A stretch of DNA of 64,000 nt from Zeimonas arvi (GCF_008039575.1 NZ_VDUY01000001.1:434001-498000), one strand, 5' to 3'; positions 17,970 to 28,492 are shown, counted from the stretch's first letter. The notes: generated by a model from the letters alone, not told the origin. Program-made: numbers and translations.

Positions 17970-18791
17970 TCAGCGCGCGGCCGCCACCCGCGCCGCGAGC
18001 GCGCGCCAGGTGTCCACGTCGATCTCCTCGGCGCGCGCGGTCGGCGCGATTCCCTCGGCCGACACGCCGCGCTGCGCGAGCCAGGGCAGCAACGTGCCGC
18101 GCAGCATCTTTCGCCGCTGGCCGAACGCCACCGCCAGCACCTGCTGCAGCGGAGCGGGGTCTTCCGCCTCGCGATCGCGGCGCACCGTCATGCGCACCAC
18201 GGCCGAGTCGACGCGCGGCGGCGGGTCGAAGGCCTCGGGCGGCACGTCGAACAGGCTGTCACAGTGATGGAAGGCCTGCATCAGCACCGACAGCCTGCCG
18301 TAGTCGCCGCTGCGGGGCGCGGCCACGATCCGGTCGACCACCTCCTTCTGCAGCATGAAGTGCTGGTCGTGCACGATGGCGCGATAGTCGAGCAGCCGCA
18401 CCAGCAGCGGGCTGGAGATGTTGTAGGGCAGGTTGCCCACGATCCGCAGGCGCTCGCCCGCGGCAGCCGCCTCGGCCGGCAGCACGGCGGCGAAATCGAA
18501 GGCCAGCGCGTCGCCTTCGTGCAGCCCGAGTCTGTCCTGCGGATGACGCTTGCGGAGCCGCGCCGCGAGGTCGCGGTCGATCTCCACCGCCTGGATCGCA
18601 TCGATGCGCTCGAGCAGCGCATCGGTGAGCGCGGCGAGCCCTGGCCCGATCTCGACGATGTGCTGGCCGTCGCGCGGCGCGATCGCGTCGACGATCGCGC
18701 GCACCACGCCGATGTCGGCGAGGAAATGCTGGCCGAAACGCTTTCGCGCGCGGTGTCCGCTGGTGGCCGGCGCGCCGGGTTTCCTGCTCAC
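17970..18791 (-). CDS. rsmA: 16S rRNA dimethyladenosine transferase RsmA (KsgA)
   Basis: 273 residues. It dimethylates two adjacent adenines near the 3' end of 16S rRNA, a late small-subunit check. Motifs: RKRFGQHFL at the start of the fold, the SAM-binding block [15 protein letters not shown] and the catalytic [12 protein letters not shown] took GTG 18791 as start because the residues before RKRFGQHF are short and variable in the family; upstream codons run into the spacer after surA. It is the third gene of the minus-strand operon lptD-surA-rsmA. Confidence 0.95.
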   Translation of the reverse strand: MSRKPGAPATSGHRARKRFGQHFLADIGVVRAIVDAIAPRDGQHIVEIGPGLAALTDALLERIDAIQAVEIDRDLAARLRKRHPQDRLGLHEGDALAFDFAAVLPAEAAAAGERLRIVGNLPYNISSPLLVRLLDYRAIVHDQHFMLQKEVVDRIVAAPRSGDYGRLSVLMQAFHHCDSLFDVPPEAFDPPPRVDSAVVRMTVRRDREAEDPAPLQQVLAVAFGQRRKMLRGTLLPWLAQRGVSAEGIAPTARAEEIDVDTWRALAARVAAAR

Positions 18792-18829
18792 GGTCGGCCA
18801 CCCGCTGCTCGCCAGGGCGCGTTCACGCC

Positions 18830-20278
18830 TCAGTTCCCGTCGAGCTTGTACTCGACGTAGGTGCTGTCGCGAAGCTGCCGCAGCCAGTCCTGGAAACGCT
18901 CCTCGATGCGCCGCGCGCGCAGGATCTCGCGCACCCGCTGGCGCAGCCGCTCGGGCGAGGCCTCGTCGGTGCGCCGCTCGAGCACCTGGATCAGGTGAAC
19001 GCCGAAGGGCGTGCGAACCGGCTCGCCGACCTGGCCCGGCGACAGCGCGTTCATCGCGCGCTCGAATTCGGGCACCGTGTCGCCGGGATAGACCCAGCCG
19101 AGATCGCCGCCGCGCCCCGCGCTGCCGTCGGCCGAATACTGGCGCGCCATCTCGCCGAAATCGGCGGTGCCGCCCTGCACCCGCTCGCGGATCTCGCGCA
19201 GGCGGCGGAAGGCCTCTTCTTCGCTGACCACTTCGTTCGGGCGGATCAGGATGTGCCGGGCGCGCGTCTGGGTGACCGGTTGGCTCTGCAGCGAAGAGCC
19301 GGAACCCTCGCGCTTGTCGACCAGCTGCAGCAGGTGGAAGCCCGCCGGGCTGCGCAGCAGCGGCGAAAGCTGGCCGCGATCGAGCGAGCCCACCGCATTG
19401 GCGAACAGCTCGGGCAAGCGATCGGCGCTGCGCCACTCGAGCAGGCCGCCGTTCAGCGCATCGGGCGCATCGGAGAACGCCGCCGCCAGCCGCGCGAAGC
19501 TCGCTCCGCCCTCGATCTGGCGCCGGATTTCCTCGCCGCGCAGACGCTGCCGCTCGATCTGCTCGGGGCTCGCCCCCTCGGGCACGCGCAGCAGGATCTG
19601 GGCGACGCGGTACTCGGCCGCGCCGCCCGCCTGTCCCCCCTGGCTTGCGAGGAAGGCGTCGATGTCGGCCTCGCTGACCTGGACCTTCGCGTCGACCTCG
19701 CGCTCGCGCACGCGCGTGCGAAGGATCTCGCTGCGGATGTCTTCGCGGAAGCGGGCAAAGCTCCGCCCGTCCCGCTCGACCCGCTCGCGCAGCTGCGGAA
19801 CCGTCAGGCGGTTCTCCTGGGCGATGCCGGCGATCGCGCGGTCGAGCTGCTGGTCGTCGACACGGATGCCGTATTCGCGCGCCCGCTGCAGCTGCGCACG
19901 CTCGACGATCATCTGCTCGAGCAACTGGCGAAGCATCACGTCGCGCGGCGGCAGCTCGGTGCCCTGGCGCCGGAGCTGGGCGCTCACCAGTTCGGCCCGC
20001 CGCTCGAGCTCGCGCAGCGTGATCACGTCGTTGTTGACCACCGCCACCACCCGGTCGATCTCGCGGATCGCGCCGCCCTGCGCGGCGCTGCCGGACGCGG
20101 GCGCCGGCCGGGCGGCATCGCCCGCCGGCGCTTCGGATCCGGCGCCGGGCAGTCGCAGCCCCGAGCCGCCCGGCGCCGGGGCGCGCAGCTGCGCGACGGC
20201 GGTCGACGCGAAGAGGGCGAATGCGAGCGCCGCGAAGGCCGCCCGCAGGGCTCGCGACGTGGTCTGACGATCTTTCAT
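18830..20278 (-). CDS. surA: periplasmic chaperone and peptidyl-prolyl isomerase SurA
   Basis: 482 residues. SurA escorts outer-membrane proteins such as LptD to the BAM complex. A signal peptide ([18 protein letters not shown]) is followed by an Ala/Pro/Gly-rich stretch, the SurA N-terminal chaperone domain ([20 protein letters not shown]), two parvulin domains ([11 protein letters not shown] onward and [11 protein letters not shown] onward) and a C-terminal helix. It is longer than E. coli SurA (428), mainly through the linker after the signal peptide. Its ATG overlaps the lptD stop by 4 bases, so the chaperone and a major client are translated together. Confidence 0.96.
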   Translation of the reverse strand: MKDRQTTSRALRAAFAALAFALFASTAVAQLRAPAPGGSGLRLPGAGSEAPAGDAARPAPASGSAAQGGAIREIDRVVAVVNNDVITLRELERRAELVSAQLRRQGTELPPRDVMLRQLLEQMIVERAQLQRAREYGIRVDDQQLDRAIAGIAQENRLTVPQLRERVERDGRSFARFREDIRSEILRTRVREREVDAKVQVSEADIDAFLASQGGQAGGAAEYRVAQILLRVPEGASPEQIERQRLRGEEIRRQIEGGASFARLAAAFSDAPDALNGGLLEWRSADRLPELFANAVGSLDRGQLSPLLRSPAGFHLLQLVDKREGSGSSLQSQPVTQTRARHILIRPNEVVSEEEAFRRLREIRERVQGGTADFGEMARQYSADGSAGRGGDLGWVYPGDTVPEFERAMNALSPGQVGEPVRTPFGVHLIQVLERRTDEASPERLRQRVREILRARRIEERFQDWLRQLRDSTYVEYKLDGN

Positions 20279-22629
20279 TCGTATCCGAAGTAGCGCGAAG
20301 TCGGACCCGGCGTGACGTCCGGCACGCGGAAGCCGGGAATGTTCCGGCGCAGTATATCGAACGGGTCGGAGCCGATCCTGCCCAGCCCCTTGAGCTCGAG
20401 CTGGAAGAAGAAGGCGGTGGTCGAGGTATCGACGCCGGTCGTGTAGCGCTGGATCACGAAACGCGAGATCCAGCAGCAGGCGTCGTACTCGAGGCCGAGC
20501 ACGCTCTCGACGATGCCGCGCTGGTTCGGGATGCCGCTCACCGGGTCGCGGCCGCTGTCGAGGAACGAGTAGTTGAGCCGGCCCATCGACATCCAGCGCT
20601 TCGACAGCGGCCAGCGCCACGAGGTGTCGAACTGGCCGATCTCCTCGCGCCGGTAGCGGGTGCCCACGTTGAGCACCTGCCCCTCGCGCGGCAACCAGCG
20701 CCACACCGCGCTGAACCGGGGAATGCGCGAGCTCTCCAGGCTGTACTGCAGGCCGGTGTCGAAGCTCATTCCCTGGCCGAACTTGCCGCCGGCCGCCAGC
20801 AGGATGTCCGACTTGCCGTCGGTGACCGGCGGCAGGCCGGGCAAGGTCACCCTCTGGTCCGAGAAGTAGATGCGCTGGCCGACCGCGAAGCGCATGCGCT
20901 CCGCCCCGGTGGACGGCTCCACCATCCGCGACACCGCCGCTGCAGTGAGCTGGTTCACGTCGGCGATCCGGTCGTGCCCCACGAAGGTGTTCTCGGAGAA
21001 GAGCTGGGCGAAGCTGAAGTCGGTGGTCGCCGAATCGAAGACCGGGAAGGTCGACTGGTCGCGGTAGGGGGTGCGCGCGTAGAAGAGCCTCGGCTCGAGC
21101 GTCTGGATCGTGTCGCGACCGAAGAAGCGGGTCTCGCGCTCGAAGACCAGCCCGGCGTCGACCGAGAAGGTGGGCACGACCCGCGTGAGCGTGGTCTCGA
21201 AGCCGGCGTTGCGGTCGAGCTGGTAGGCGGTGGCGTGAAGCGAGACCTTCGGCACGATCGACCAGCCGGGCCGCACGATCGGCCAGCTGACCTGGGTGTT
21301 GCCGAACATCCGCCAGCCCTGCGGCCCGGTGGGCGTGGGCGAGGCGAAGAGCGTGGCGTCGAGCGTGGTGTCGATGTCGAAGCCGGCCACGTCGCGCTTG
21401 ACCTGGCGCAGCTGCATCTGCGGCACCCGCTCGTAGGGCCCCGGTCGCGCATCGAGGATGGGCTGCCACTTCTGCACGTCGAGCAGCAGCGACCAGTCGC
21501 GGCCCACGACGCGCGAGGCGTAGAAGCGCTGCGGCAGCACCCGGTCGGCCGCCGTGAGGATGGAGCGCGAATAGTCGATGAAGTAGTTGTCGTCGGACAC
21601 GCCGCGCACCAGCCAGCCGCCGCTCCAGCCCGCGTAGCCGTTGAACGCGTGCTGCAGGCCGTAGTAGTGGCGCGACTCGCCGGTGACCAGGTCGCTCGGG
21701 TTCACCTCGAAATCGATCTGCCCGGAGAAGCGCGGCTCGAGGTAGCGGAACTCGCCCCCGAACTGCGCGCCGCGCCGGGTGCTCAGGCGCGGGTACAGGG
21801 TGAAGTCGCGATTCGGCGCGATGTTCCAGTAATAAGGCACGACCACGTCGAGGCCGGTTCGCGAGTTGATCGCCAGGGTGGGCGGCAGGAAGCCGCTCTT
21901 GCGCTCGTCGCCCAGCGGAAAGGCGAACGCCGGCAGCGCGAGGATCTTCAGCCCCATGAAGCTCAGGCTGGCCGAGCGCCCGGTGCCCATGCCCTCTTCC
22001 TCGTCGAGCTCGAGCGTGCGGGCCTGCAGGATCCAGTCGGGATCGTCGGGCTCGCAGGTGGTGTAGCTGGCCTCGCGAAAGCGCGTGCGCGACGGCCCCA
22101 GGAACTCGATCAGGGCGGCGCGCCCGCGTCCGCGGTACTGGGGAAAGTAGTAGCCGGGCGACGAGAAGCTGCCTTCGCTCGTGTCGAGCCTGAGTCGAAG
22201 TTGCGGCCCGGCGAAGACGTTGCCGTCGCGGTTCACGCGAACGTTGCCGACCGCGAAGACTTCTTCGTCGGCCTCGTAGTAGGTGATCCGGTCCGCGCGC
22301 AGCACGGTGCCCGCGCGGCGCAGCTCGGCCTCGCCCTCGAGCGTGCTGTCGCGACCGGTGCGACCGGTGAGCCGCTCGCCGCTGCCATAGACCGGCAGCG
22401 CGTCGCCCCCGGCAGCCTTGCGCTCGCCGAGCCGGGATTCGAACCGAAGCCGCAGCGGCTGCGTGCCGGCATCGGGAGCGCTCGCCTGCGCGAGGGCCCC
22501 GGCAGGCAGCGCGGCCGCCAGTGCGCAGCCCAGCAGGGCCGGAATCACCCCGGCAAACCCGGCCGCGCCGCGCGAGAGCGCCGGCAGCGGACGAAGGTTT
22601 CGGAGGGCAGGCTTCTGTCGGCGACCCAT
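20275..22629 (-). CDS. lptD: LPS-assembly protein LptD
   Basis: 784 residues. With LptE it inserts lipopolysaccharide into the outer leaflet of the outer membrane. Signal peptide ending AGALAQ near residue 48; a periplasmic OstA/beta-jellyroll region (about 70-190; [20 protein letters not shown]); then a large barrel with the Cys pair in [15 protein letters not shown], which forms disulfides with an N-terminal Cys in relatives. [13 protein letters not shown] is a conserved block. It is first in lptD-surA-rsmA and divergent from amgK with 107 bp between the starts. Confidence 0.96.
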   Translation of the reverse strand: MGRRQKPALRNLRPLPALSRGAAGFAGVIPALLGCALAAALPAGALAQASAPDAGTQPLRLRFESRLGERKAAGGDALPVYGSGERLTGRTGRDSTLEGEAELRRAGTVLRADRITYYEADEEVFAVGNVRVNRDGNVFAGPQLRLRLDTSEGSFSSPGYYFPQYRGRGRAALIEFLGPSRTRFREASYTTCEPDDPDWILQARTLELDEEEGMGTGRSASLSFMGLKILALPAFAFPLGDERKSGFLPPTLAINSRTGLDVVVPYYWNIAPNRDFTLYPRLSTRRGAQFGGEFRYLEPRFSGQIDFEVNPSDLVTGESRHYYGLQHAFNGYAGWSGGWLVRGVSDDNYFIDYSRSILTAADRVLPQRFYASRVVGRDWSLLLDVQKWQPILDARPGPYERVPQMQLRQVKRDVAGFDIDTTLDATLFASPTPTGPQGWRMFGNTQVSWPIVRPGWSIVPKVSLHATAYQLDRNAGFETTLTRVVPTFSVDAGLVFERETRFFGRDTIQTLEPRLFYARTPYRDQSTFPVFDSATTDFSFAQLFSENTFVGHDRIADVNQLTAAAVSRMVEPSTGAERMRFAVGQRIYFSDQRVTLPGLPPVTDGKSDILLAAGGKFGQGMSFDTGLQYSLESSRIPRFSAVWRWLPREGQVLNVGTRYRREEIGQFDTSWRWPLSKRWMSMGRLNYSFLDSGRDPVSGIPNQRGIVESVLGLEYDACCWISRFVIQRYTTGVDTSTTAFFFQLELKGLGRIGSDPFDILRRNIPGFRVPDVTPGPTSRYFGYE

Positions 22630-22694
22630 TCGGAAGAAAGGCGCCCGCTGGGAGGGCGCGAGGACATGCCGGGCTGGCGCCGACGGCTCGCCTT

Positions 22695-22700
22695 ATTATA
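22695..22700 (-). promoter_or_regulatory. candidate -10 box for lptD-surA-rsmA
   Basis: TATAAT on the minus strand, about 66 bases upstream of the lptD start, lies in the 107-bp divergent region shared with amgK. It is one of the few AT-rich hexamers in the neighbourhood. No convincing TTGACA lies at the right distance. Confidence 0.5.
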
Positions 22701-22736
22701 CGGATCGAAGAGCCTCGCCGACGCCCCGCCGCGCCC

Positions 22737-23879
22737 ATGACCCGCCCGGAGTCCCCCTCCTTGTCCTCGACCTCGTCCGATACCGCGACCGCGCCCGACG
22801 CGACCGCGCCCGACCCTCGTCTCGCGCTGCTGCGCGAGTGGCTCGCCGGGCTGGCCGACCGGCACGAACTGCAGGTCGACTCGATCCGGCCCGCGTCGAA
22901 CGACGCGAGCTTCCGGCGCTACTTCCGCATCGACACCGGCGTCGAGTCGATGGCGGGCAGCGTGATCGCGATGGACGCGCCGCCGCCGCAGGAAGACTGC
23001 CGCCCGTTCGTGCACGCCGCCGAGGTCTTCGCGGCGGCCGGCCTGAGGGTGCCGGCCGTGCTGGAGGCCGACCTGGCGCGCGGCTTCCTGCTGCTCGAGG
23101 ACTTCGGCGGCGAGACCCTGCTCGACCGGCTCGGGCGCAGCGACCCGGCCGACGACGCGCGGATCGAGCGTCTGTATCGCGGCGCCACCCACGCGCTGAT
23201 CACCATGCAGGCGGCCAGCCGGGCAGGAGTGTTCCCGGACTACGACCGCGTGCTGCTCGAGCGCGAGCTGATGCTCTACCCCGACTGGTACCTGGCCAGG
23301 CATCGCGGCGTCGCATTGACCGACGACGACCGCAACGCGCTGCGCGCGGCCTTCGATGCGCTGCTCGCGAACAACCTCGGGCAGGCGCGCGTCTTCGTGC
23401 ATCGGGACTACCACTCGCGCAACCTGATGGTCCTGCCCCCTGCCGCCCGTGGCCCGGCGCGCGACGACGACTCGCCCGCGCCCGGCGTGCTCGACTTCCA
23501 GGACGCGGTCCATGGCCCGATCACCTACGACCTGGTCTCGCTGCTTCGCGATGCGTATGCAAGCTGGCCCGAAGACCGGCAGATCGACTGGGCGATCCGC
23601 TGGTGGGAGGCGGCCCGGGCGCGCGGCCTGCCGGTGCCGCACGACTTCGGCGACTTCTGGCGCGACTTCGAGTGGATGGGCCTGCAGCGGCACCTGAAGG
23701 TGCTGGGCATCTTCGCGCGGCTGCATCACCGCGACGGCAAGGACCGCTACCTCGCCGACATGCCGCGCGTGCTCGCCGCGGCGATCGAGGTGGCCGGCCG
23801 CTACGACGCCTTCGGCGGGCTCGCGCGGCTGATCGATCGCGTCGAGAACCGCGCGCTGCGCGCCGGCTACACCTTCTGA
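22737..23879 (+). CDS. amgK: N-acetylmuramate/N-acetylglucosamine anomeric kinase AmgK
   Basis: 380 residues, aminoglycoside-phosphotransferase fold. AmgK phosphorylates the anomeric carbon of MurNAc recovered from peptidoglycan, the first step of the salvage route that bypasses de novo UDP-MurNAc synthesis and gives fosfomycin tolerance. Motifs: PASNDASFRRYFRI, the catalytic loop VFVHRDYHSRNLMV and the metal-binding GVLDFQDAVHGPITYDLVSL. A stretch of about 40 residues rich in Thr, Ser, Pro and Ala precedes the fold, so the true start could be later. murU follows after 10 bases. Confidence 0.94.
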   Translation: MTRPESPSLSSTSSDTATAPDATAPDPRLALLREWLAGLADRHELQVDSIRPASNDASFRRYFRIDTGVESMAGSVIAMDAPPPQEDCRPFVHAAEVFAAAGLRVPAVLEADLARGFLLLEDFGGETLLDRLGRSDPADDARIERLYRGATHALITMQAASRAGVFPDYDRVLLERELMLYPDWYLARHRGVALTDDDRNALRAAFDALLANNLGQARVFVHRDYHSRNLMVLPPAARGPARDDDSPAPGVLDFQDAVHGPITYDLVSLLRDAYASWPEDRQIDWAIRWWEAARARGLPVPHDFGDFWRDFEWMGLQRHLKVLGIFARLHHRDGKDRYLADMPRVLAAAIEVAGRYDAFGGLARLIDRVENRALRAGYTF

Positions 23880-23889
23880 ATCCCCTGCG

Positions 23890-24567
23890 ATGCGCGCGAT
23901 GATCCTGGCCGCCGGCCGCGGCGAGCGGATGCGGCCGCTGACCGACACCTGCCCCAAGCCGCTCCTGCTGGCAGGCGGCAAGCCGCTGATCGCCTGGCAT
24001 CTCGAGGCGCTGGCGGCAGCGGGCTTTCGCGAGGTGGTGATCAACCACGCGCACCTGGGCACGCTGCTCGAACGGGCGCTGGGCGACGGCGCGCGCTGGG
24101 GCCTGCGGATCTCGTGGTCGCCCGAGAACCCGGCGCTCGAGACCGCCGGCGGCATCGCGCACGCGCTGCCGCTGCTCGGTGGCGAACCCTTCCTGGTGAT
24201 CAACGGCGACGTCTTCTCCGACTTCCCGCTGGCGCGGGCGCGCACGATCGCCGCGCAGATGGCTGCCGCGCGCCTGCTCGCCTGGTGCGTGCTGGTGCCC
24301 AATCCGCCGCATCATCCCGACGGCGATTTCGCGCTGGCCGACGGCCTGCTCGATGCGGGACGGCGCAACCTCACCTTTTCCGGCATCGGCGTCTACCGGC
24401 CCGAGCTGTTCGCGGGGCTCGATCCCGACGCGCCGGCCCGGCTGGCGCCGCTGCTGCGCGAAGCCGCGGCGCGCGGGCGCGTGGGTGCCGAACTGCACGA
24501 CGGCCGCTGGATCGACGTGGGCACCCCCGAGCGGCTCGCCGCCGTCGATGCACAATTGCGTCGCTGA
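23890..24567 (+). CDS. murU: N-acetylmuramate alpha-1-phosphate uridylyltransferase MurU
   Basis: 225 residues, nucleotidyltransferase fold. It converts MurNAc-1-phosphate from AmgK to UDP-MurNAc. The signature LAAGRGERMRPLTDTCPKPL and the metal site NGDVFSD are clear, as are the sugar-binding stretch GIGVYRPELF and DVGTPERLAAV near the end. It is paired with amgK as in Pseudomonas. Confidence 0.95.
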   Translation: MRAMILAAGRGERMRPLTDTCPKPLLLAGGKPLIAWHLEALAAAGFREVVINHAHLGTLLERALGDGARWGLRISWSPENPALETAGGIAHALPLLGGEPFLVINGDVFSDFPLARARTIAAQMAAARLLAWCVLVPNPPHHPDGDFALADGLLDAGRRNLTFSGIGVYRPELFAGLDPDAPARLAPLLREAAARGRVGAELHDGRWIDVGTPERLAAVDAQLRR

Positions 24568-24581
24568 CGCAGGAGTTACGC

Positions 24582-25913
24582 ATGCAGGTTCACGCTTCCC
24601 GACGTTCCCGCCTGGCCGCCACGATGCGGGCCCAGGGGGGCGGCGTCGCGATCGTCTTCACCGCGCCCGAGAAGGCGCGCAACCGCGATGCGCACTATCC
24701 GTATCGCTGGGACAGCCACTTCTACTGGCTCACCGGATTTCCCGAGCCCGATGCGATCGTGGTCGTGGTGGCGGGCGCCGATTCCGAGGAATCCATCCTC
24801 TTCTGCCGCGAGAAGAACGAGGAACGCGAGATCTGGGACGGCTGGCGCCATGGCCCCGAGCTCGCGCGCGAGCGCTTCGGCTTCGACCGCAGCTTCACCA
24901 TCGACAAGCTCGACGAGGAGCTGCCGAAGCTGCTCGCCGACCAGCCGGCGGTCTGGCACGCCATGGGCAGCGACGCCGCGCTGGACGCGCGGCTGCGCGG
25001 CTGGCTCGACGCTGTGCGCGCCCAGGCGCGCGCCGGCGTGACCGCGCCGGCCCGGGCCTTCGACGTGCTGCACGTGCTCGACGAGATGCGCCTCGTGAAG
25101 GACGCGCACGAGCTCGACATCATGCGCCGCGCCGCGAAGATATCGGCCGCCGCGCACGTGCGCGCCATGCGCGCCGCGCGCCCCGGGCGCCGCGAGTACG
25201 AGATCGAGGCCGAGCTGCTGCACGCCTTCCGTGCGGCCGGCTCGCAGTACCCCGCCTACGGCTCGATCGTGGCCGCCGGGCGCAATGCCTGCGTGCTGCA
25301 CTACGTGTCGAACGACGCGGTGATGGCCGACGGCGACCTGCTGCTGATCGACGCCGGCTGCGAGCTCGACGGCTACGCCTCCGACATCACCCGCACCTTC
25401 CCGGTCAACGGCCGCTTCGGCGGCCCGCAGCGCACGCTCTACGACATCGTGCTGGCATCGCAGCACGCCGCGATCGATGCGACCCGACCGGGGGCGCGCT
25501 TCACCGATCCGCACGACGCGGCGGTGCGCGTGCTCGCGCAGGGCATGATCGACTGCGGGCTGCTCCAGGGCAGCGTCGACGCGGCCGTCGAGTCGGGCGC
25601 CTACCGACGCTTCTACATGCACCGCACCGGCCACTGGCTGGGCATGGACGTGCACGACTGCGGCGACTACCGCGAGCCGGGCGAGCCCGCCGGCGAGGGC
25701 GGCCGCCCGTGGCGGATCCTGCGGCCCGGCATGGTGCTCACCGTCGAGCCGGGCATCTACGTGCGCGCCGCCGACGATGTTCCCGAGGCCTTCCACGACA
25801 TCGGCATCCGGATCGAGGACGACGCGGTGGTCACCGAGAGCGGCTGCGAGATCATCACCGGCGACGTGCCGAAGGCCGCCGGCGAGATCGAGGCGCTGAT
25901 GCGCTCGCGATGA
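24582..25913 (+). CDS. pepP: Xaa-Pro aminopeptidase (aminopeptidase P)
   Basis: 443 residues. It removes an N-terminal residue preceding proline. An N-terminal creatinase-like domain (DSHFYWLTGFPEPDAIVVVV) is followed by a pita-bread catalytic domain with the Mn ligands: Asp in LLIDAGCELDGYASDITRTF, His in YMHRTGHWLGMDVHD, Glu in VLTVEPGIYV and Glu in GIRIEDDAVV. The start is supported by GGAG shortly before 24582. The stop overlaps the next start by 4 bases. In many proteobacteria pepP precedes ubiH, as here. Confidence 0.96.
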   Translation: MQVHASRRSRLAATMRAQGGGVAIVFTAPEKARNRDAHYPYRWDSHFYWLTGFPEPDAIVVVVAGADSEESILFCREKNEEREIWDGWRHGPELARERFGFDRSFTIDKLDEELPKLLADQPAVWHAMGSDAALDARLRGWLDAVRAQARAGVTAPARAFDVLHVLDEMRLVKDAHELDIMRRAAKISAAAHVRAMRAARPGRREYEIEAELLHAFRAAGSQYPAYGSIVAAGRNACVLHYVSNDAVMADGDLLLIDAGCELDGYASDITRTFPVNGRFGGPQRTLYDIVLASQHAAIDATRPGARFTDPHDAAVRVLAQGMIDCGLLQGSVDAAVESGAYRRFYMHRTGHWLGMDVHDCGDYREPGEPAGEGGRPWRILRPGMVLTVEPGIYVRAADDVPEAFHDIGIRIEDDAVVTESGCEIITGDVPKAAGEIEALMRSR

Positions 25914-26974
25914 GCGATCCGGCAGCGATCCGGATCATCGGCACCGGCCCGGTGTCGCTGCTGCTGCGCGGCCTGCTCGCGCGGCAGGGCTTCGGGCCCG
26001 ACGAGCTGGCCTGCGACCCGGTTCCCGACGCGCTGCCTCCCTGGCTCGCGCAGCGCGCGATCGCGCTGTCGCTCGGCAGCTGGCAGGTTCTCGCCCGCAT
26101 TGCGCATCCCCCGCTGTCGGCGCCGATCACCACGGTCGACGTCACGCTGCGCGGGGCGGCCGGCCGCACCCGCCTCACCGCCGAAGAACTTCGCGTCCCC
26201 GCCCTCGGCCACGTCGTCCGCTACGCAGCCCTCCACCACGCCCTGCGCAAGGCCCTCCCCACTCCCTTCTCCCGTCCTCCTTCTCCTGCTTCAGTCAGCA
26301 TCATCGCCGACGGCAACCCCGGCGACGACGGCCGCTCGCGCGACTTCGACCAGGCCGCGCTGCTCGCCACGTTGCGCGTGTCGCGCCCGCGGGAGGGCGT
26401 GGCCTACGAGCGCTTCACCGAGGAAGGGCCGCTCGCGCTGCTGCCCTTGCCGGAGAGCGGCCTCTGGTCGCTGGTCTGGTGCGCACCCACGCCGGTTTCA
26501 CAAGATCGGCTCGGCCTGCACGCAACCGAGCTGGCCGCACTGCTTCGGCAACGCTTCGGCCCCGCGCTCGGCGACCTCGAATTCCACGATGCGCCGCAAC
26601 TCGCCCCGCTGCACCGACGCCTGCGCCGGCAGGTGGTGAACGGCAGCGAGGTCGCGATCGGCAATGCCGCGCAGGCCCTGCACCCGGTGGCAGGCCAGGG
26701 CATGAACCTGGGCTTTCGCGATGCCTTCGTGCTCGCCGAGTCGCTCGGCGCGGCGCGCGCCCGCGGCGAGCCTCTGGTCGCCTCGCTGAAGCCCTTCGCC
26801 CGGGCCCGCCGGGCCGATCGCGCCGCGACGGTGGCGGTCACCGACATGCTGGCCACGCTGTTCGCCGCGCCGCCGCTGCATCCGCTGCAATCACTTGCGC
26901 TCGGCGCACTGGATCTCGCCGGCCCCGCTCGCCGCACGCTCGCGCGCGCCTTCATGTTCGGCCTTCGCAACTGA
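25910..26974 (+). CDS. UbiH/VisC-type FAD-dependent monooxygenase, compact and divergent
   Basis: 354 residues, shorter than typical UbiH/UbiF (about 390-400). The second FAD motif is intact apart from one change: IGNAAQALHPVAGQGMNLGF, with GN instead of GD. The N-terminal dinucleotide motif reads IIGTGPVSLL instead of the usual G-x-G-P-x-G, and the middle NADPH/FAD block is reduced to ADGNPGDDGRSRDF. Position after pepP suggests a ubiquinone-ring hydroxylase. The weakened N-terminal motif leaves open a changed or reduced function. It overlaps pepP by 4 bases. Confidence 0.72.
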   Translation: MSDPAAIRIIGTGPVSLLLRGLLARQGFGPDELACDPVPDALPPWLAQRAIALSLGSWQVLARIAHPPLSAPITTVDVTLRGAAGRTRLTAEELRVPALGHVVRYAALHHALRKALPTPFSRPPSPASVSIIADGNPGDDGRSRDFDQAALLATLRVSRPREGVAYERFTEEGPLALLPLPESGLWSLVWCAPTPVSQDRLGLHATELAALLRQRFGPALGDLEFHDAPQLAPLHRRLRRQVVNGSEVAIGNAAQALHPVAGQGMNLGFRDAFVLAESLGAARARGEPLVASLKPFARARRADRAATVAVTDMLATLFAAPPLHPLQSLALGALDLAGPARRTLARAFMFGLRN

Positions 26975-27065
26975 CAAGCGCCCGCCCTGAGCGACAGGCG
27001 TGCGCGAACATTGCGCGTACTCAAAGTGTGAGCAGCCACTAGCACGCGATTTTTGCGCTGCACAG

Positions 27066-27095
27066 TTCTTGGGCAGCGCAATAAGGGGTTAGAAT
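27066..27095 (+). promoter_or_regulatory. candidate promoter for dusB-fis-purH-ruvCAB
   Basis: TTCTTG at 27066-27071 is followed after 18 bases by TAGAAT at 27090-27095, inside the gap between the UbiH-like gene and dusB. The -10 sits in the loop of a short GGGG/CCCC inverted repeat. The -35 is poor, so the -10 carries most of the weight. The rest of this 208-bp gap holds nothing else I can name. Confidence 0.4.
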
Positions 27096-27182
27096 CCCCC
27101 TCCCCAAGGCGCCACGCGCCCGCTCCTTTTTCGCGACGCGCCCGCTCCGTTTCCCACATCCCATTCGTTGATGCCTGCTGCG

Positions 27183-28259
27183 ATGAGAATCGGCCCTTTC
27201 GCCTTGCGCAACAACGTGTTCGTTGCGCCCATGGCTGGAGTGACCGACCGACCCTATCGGCAGCTGTGCAAGCGACTGGGCGCGGGCTACGCGGTATCCG
27301 AGATGGCCGCGTCGAACCCGAAGCTGTGGGCCAGCGTCAAGACCTCGCGACGCATCGACCACTCCGGCGAGATGGAGCCCAAGGCGGTGCAGCTGGCGGG
27401 GGCCGACCCGCGGATGATGGCCGAGGCCGCGCGCTTCAACGTCGACCGCGGCGCGCAGATCATCGACATCAACATGGGCTGCCCGGTCAAGAAGGTGTGC
27501 AATGCCTGGTCGGGCTCCGCGCTGATGGCCAACGAGCCGCTGGCCCGCGAGATCGTCGAGGCCGTCGCATCGGCGGTCGGCGTGCCGGTCACGGTCAAGA
27601 TGCGCACCGGCCCCTCGCCCGACAGCCGCAATGCGGTGAGGCTCGCGCGCGACTTCGAGCGCGCCGGCGCCGCGATGATCACGGTGCACGGGCGCACCCG
27701 GGCCTGCGGCTACGGCGGTCACGCCGAGTACGACACGATCGCCGCGGTGAAGGCGGCAGTCTCGGTGCCGGTGGTCGCCAACGGCGACATCGACAGCCCG
27801 GTCAAGGCGCGCGAGGTGCTGCGGCTCACCGGCGCCGACGCGGTGATGATCGGCCGCGCCGCCCAGGGCCGGCCCTGGATCTTCCGCGAGATCGTCCACT
27901 TTCTCGAAACGGGCGGGATGCTCGCGCCGCCGGACGCGGCCGAGCTGCGCGCGATGCTGCGCGAGCACCTGCTCGACCACTACGCCTTCCACGGCGAGCT
28001 CACCGGGGTGCGCACCGCCCGCAAGCACGTGGGCTGGTACCTGCGCGCGTTCGAGCAGGCCCGCGCGGGCGCGCTCGACGGGGCGGCCGTGCTCGCCTTC
28101 ATCGACCGATTCAACCGCCTCGACGACCCGCAGCAGCAGCTCGAGGCGATCGATCTCTTCCTCGACACCGATCCGGCCTCGCACGACGACGCCGGCTGGC
28201 GCGTCGCCCACTGCGACGCGGCCAACGACAAGCAGTTCCGTTGGAGCCACCTGGCATGA
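27183..28259 (+). CDS. dusB: tRNA-dihydrouridine synthase DusB
   Basis: 358 residues. This FMN enzyme reduces uridines in the tRNA D-loop. Motifs: VFVAPMAGVTDRPYRQLC, the catalytic Cys region GCPVKKVCNAWSGSALM, TVHGRTRACGY and MIGRAAQGRPWIF. ATG 27183 gives MRIGPFALRNN, matching the E. coli DusB N-terminus; ATG 27171, four codons earlier, is also possible. The 4-base overlap with fis reproduces the conserved dusB-fis pair. Confidence 0.95.
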   Translation: MRIGPFALRNNVFVAPMAGVTDRPYRQLCKRLGAGYAVSEMAASNPKLWASVKTSRRIDHSGEMEPKAVQLAGADPRMMAEAARFNVDRGAQIIDINMGCPVKKVCNAWSGSALMANEPLAREIVEAVASAVGVPVTVKMRTGPSPDSRNAVRLARDFERAGAAMITVHGRTRACGYGGHAEYDTIAAVKAAVSVPVVANGDIDSPVKAREVLRLTGADAVMIGRAAQGRPWIFREIVHFLETGGMLAPPDAAELRAMLREHLLDHYAFHGELTGVRTARKHVGWYLRAFEQARAGALDGAAVLAFIDRFNRLDDPQQQLEAIDLFLDTDPASHDDAGWRVAHCDAANDKQFRWSHLA

Positions 28260-28492
28260 GCAGGCAATCGAATCTCGACGAAGCCGTGTCGAAGAGCCTG
28301 GAGCGCTATTTCCGCGACCTCGAAGGCACCCCTCCGAACGCCATCTACCAGATGGTCATCCAGGCCGTCGAGCGACCGATGCTCGAGGTGGTCATGCGCG
28401 AGGCGCAGGGCAACCAGCTTCGCGCAAGCGAGATGCTCGGCATCAACCGGAACACGCTGCGCAAGAAGCTGCAGATGCACGGCATGCTCTGA
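28256..28492 (+). CDS. fis: Fis family nucleoid protein / transcription factor
   Basis: 78 residues, the length usual in betaproteobacteria and shorter than E. coli Fis (98), with a reduced N-terminal region. The C-terminal helix-turn-helix is well kept: [20 protein letters not shown]. Fis bends DNA and acts at rRNA promoters, recombination sites and many other loci. Its ATG overlaps the dusB stop, so expression is coupled to tRNA modification. Confidence 0.95.
   Translation: MSRQSNLDEAVSKSLERYFRDLEGTPPNAIYQMVIQAVERPMLEVVMREAQGNQLRASEMLGINRNTLRKKLQMHGML

Noticed and set aside
18830-22738. Apparent 1302-residue minus-strand protein spanning surA and lptD
   Set aside because: Only its last 482 codons are SurA. 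The upstream part is the wrong frame of lptD, which is fully open in its own frame, so there is no fusion.
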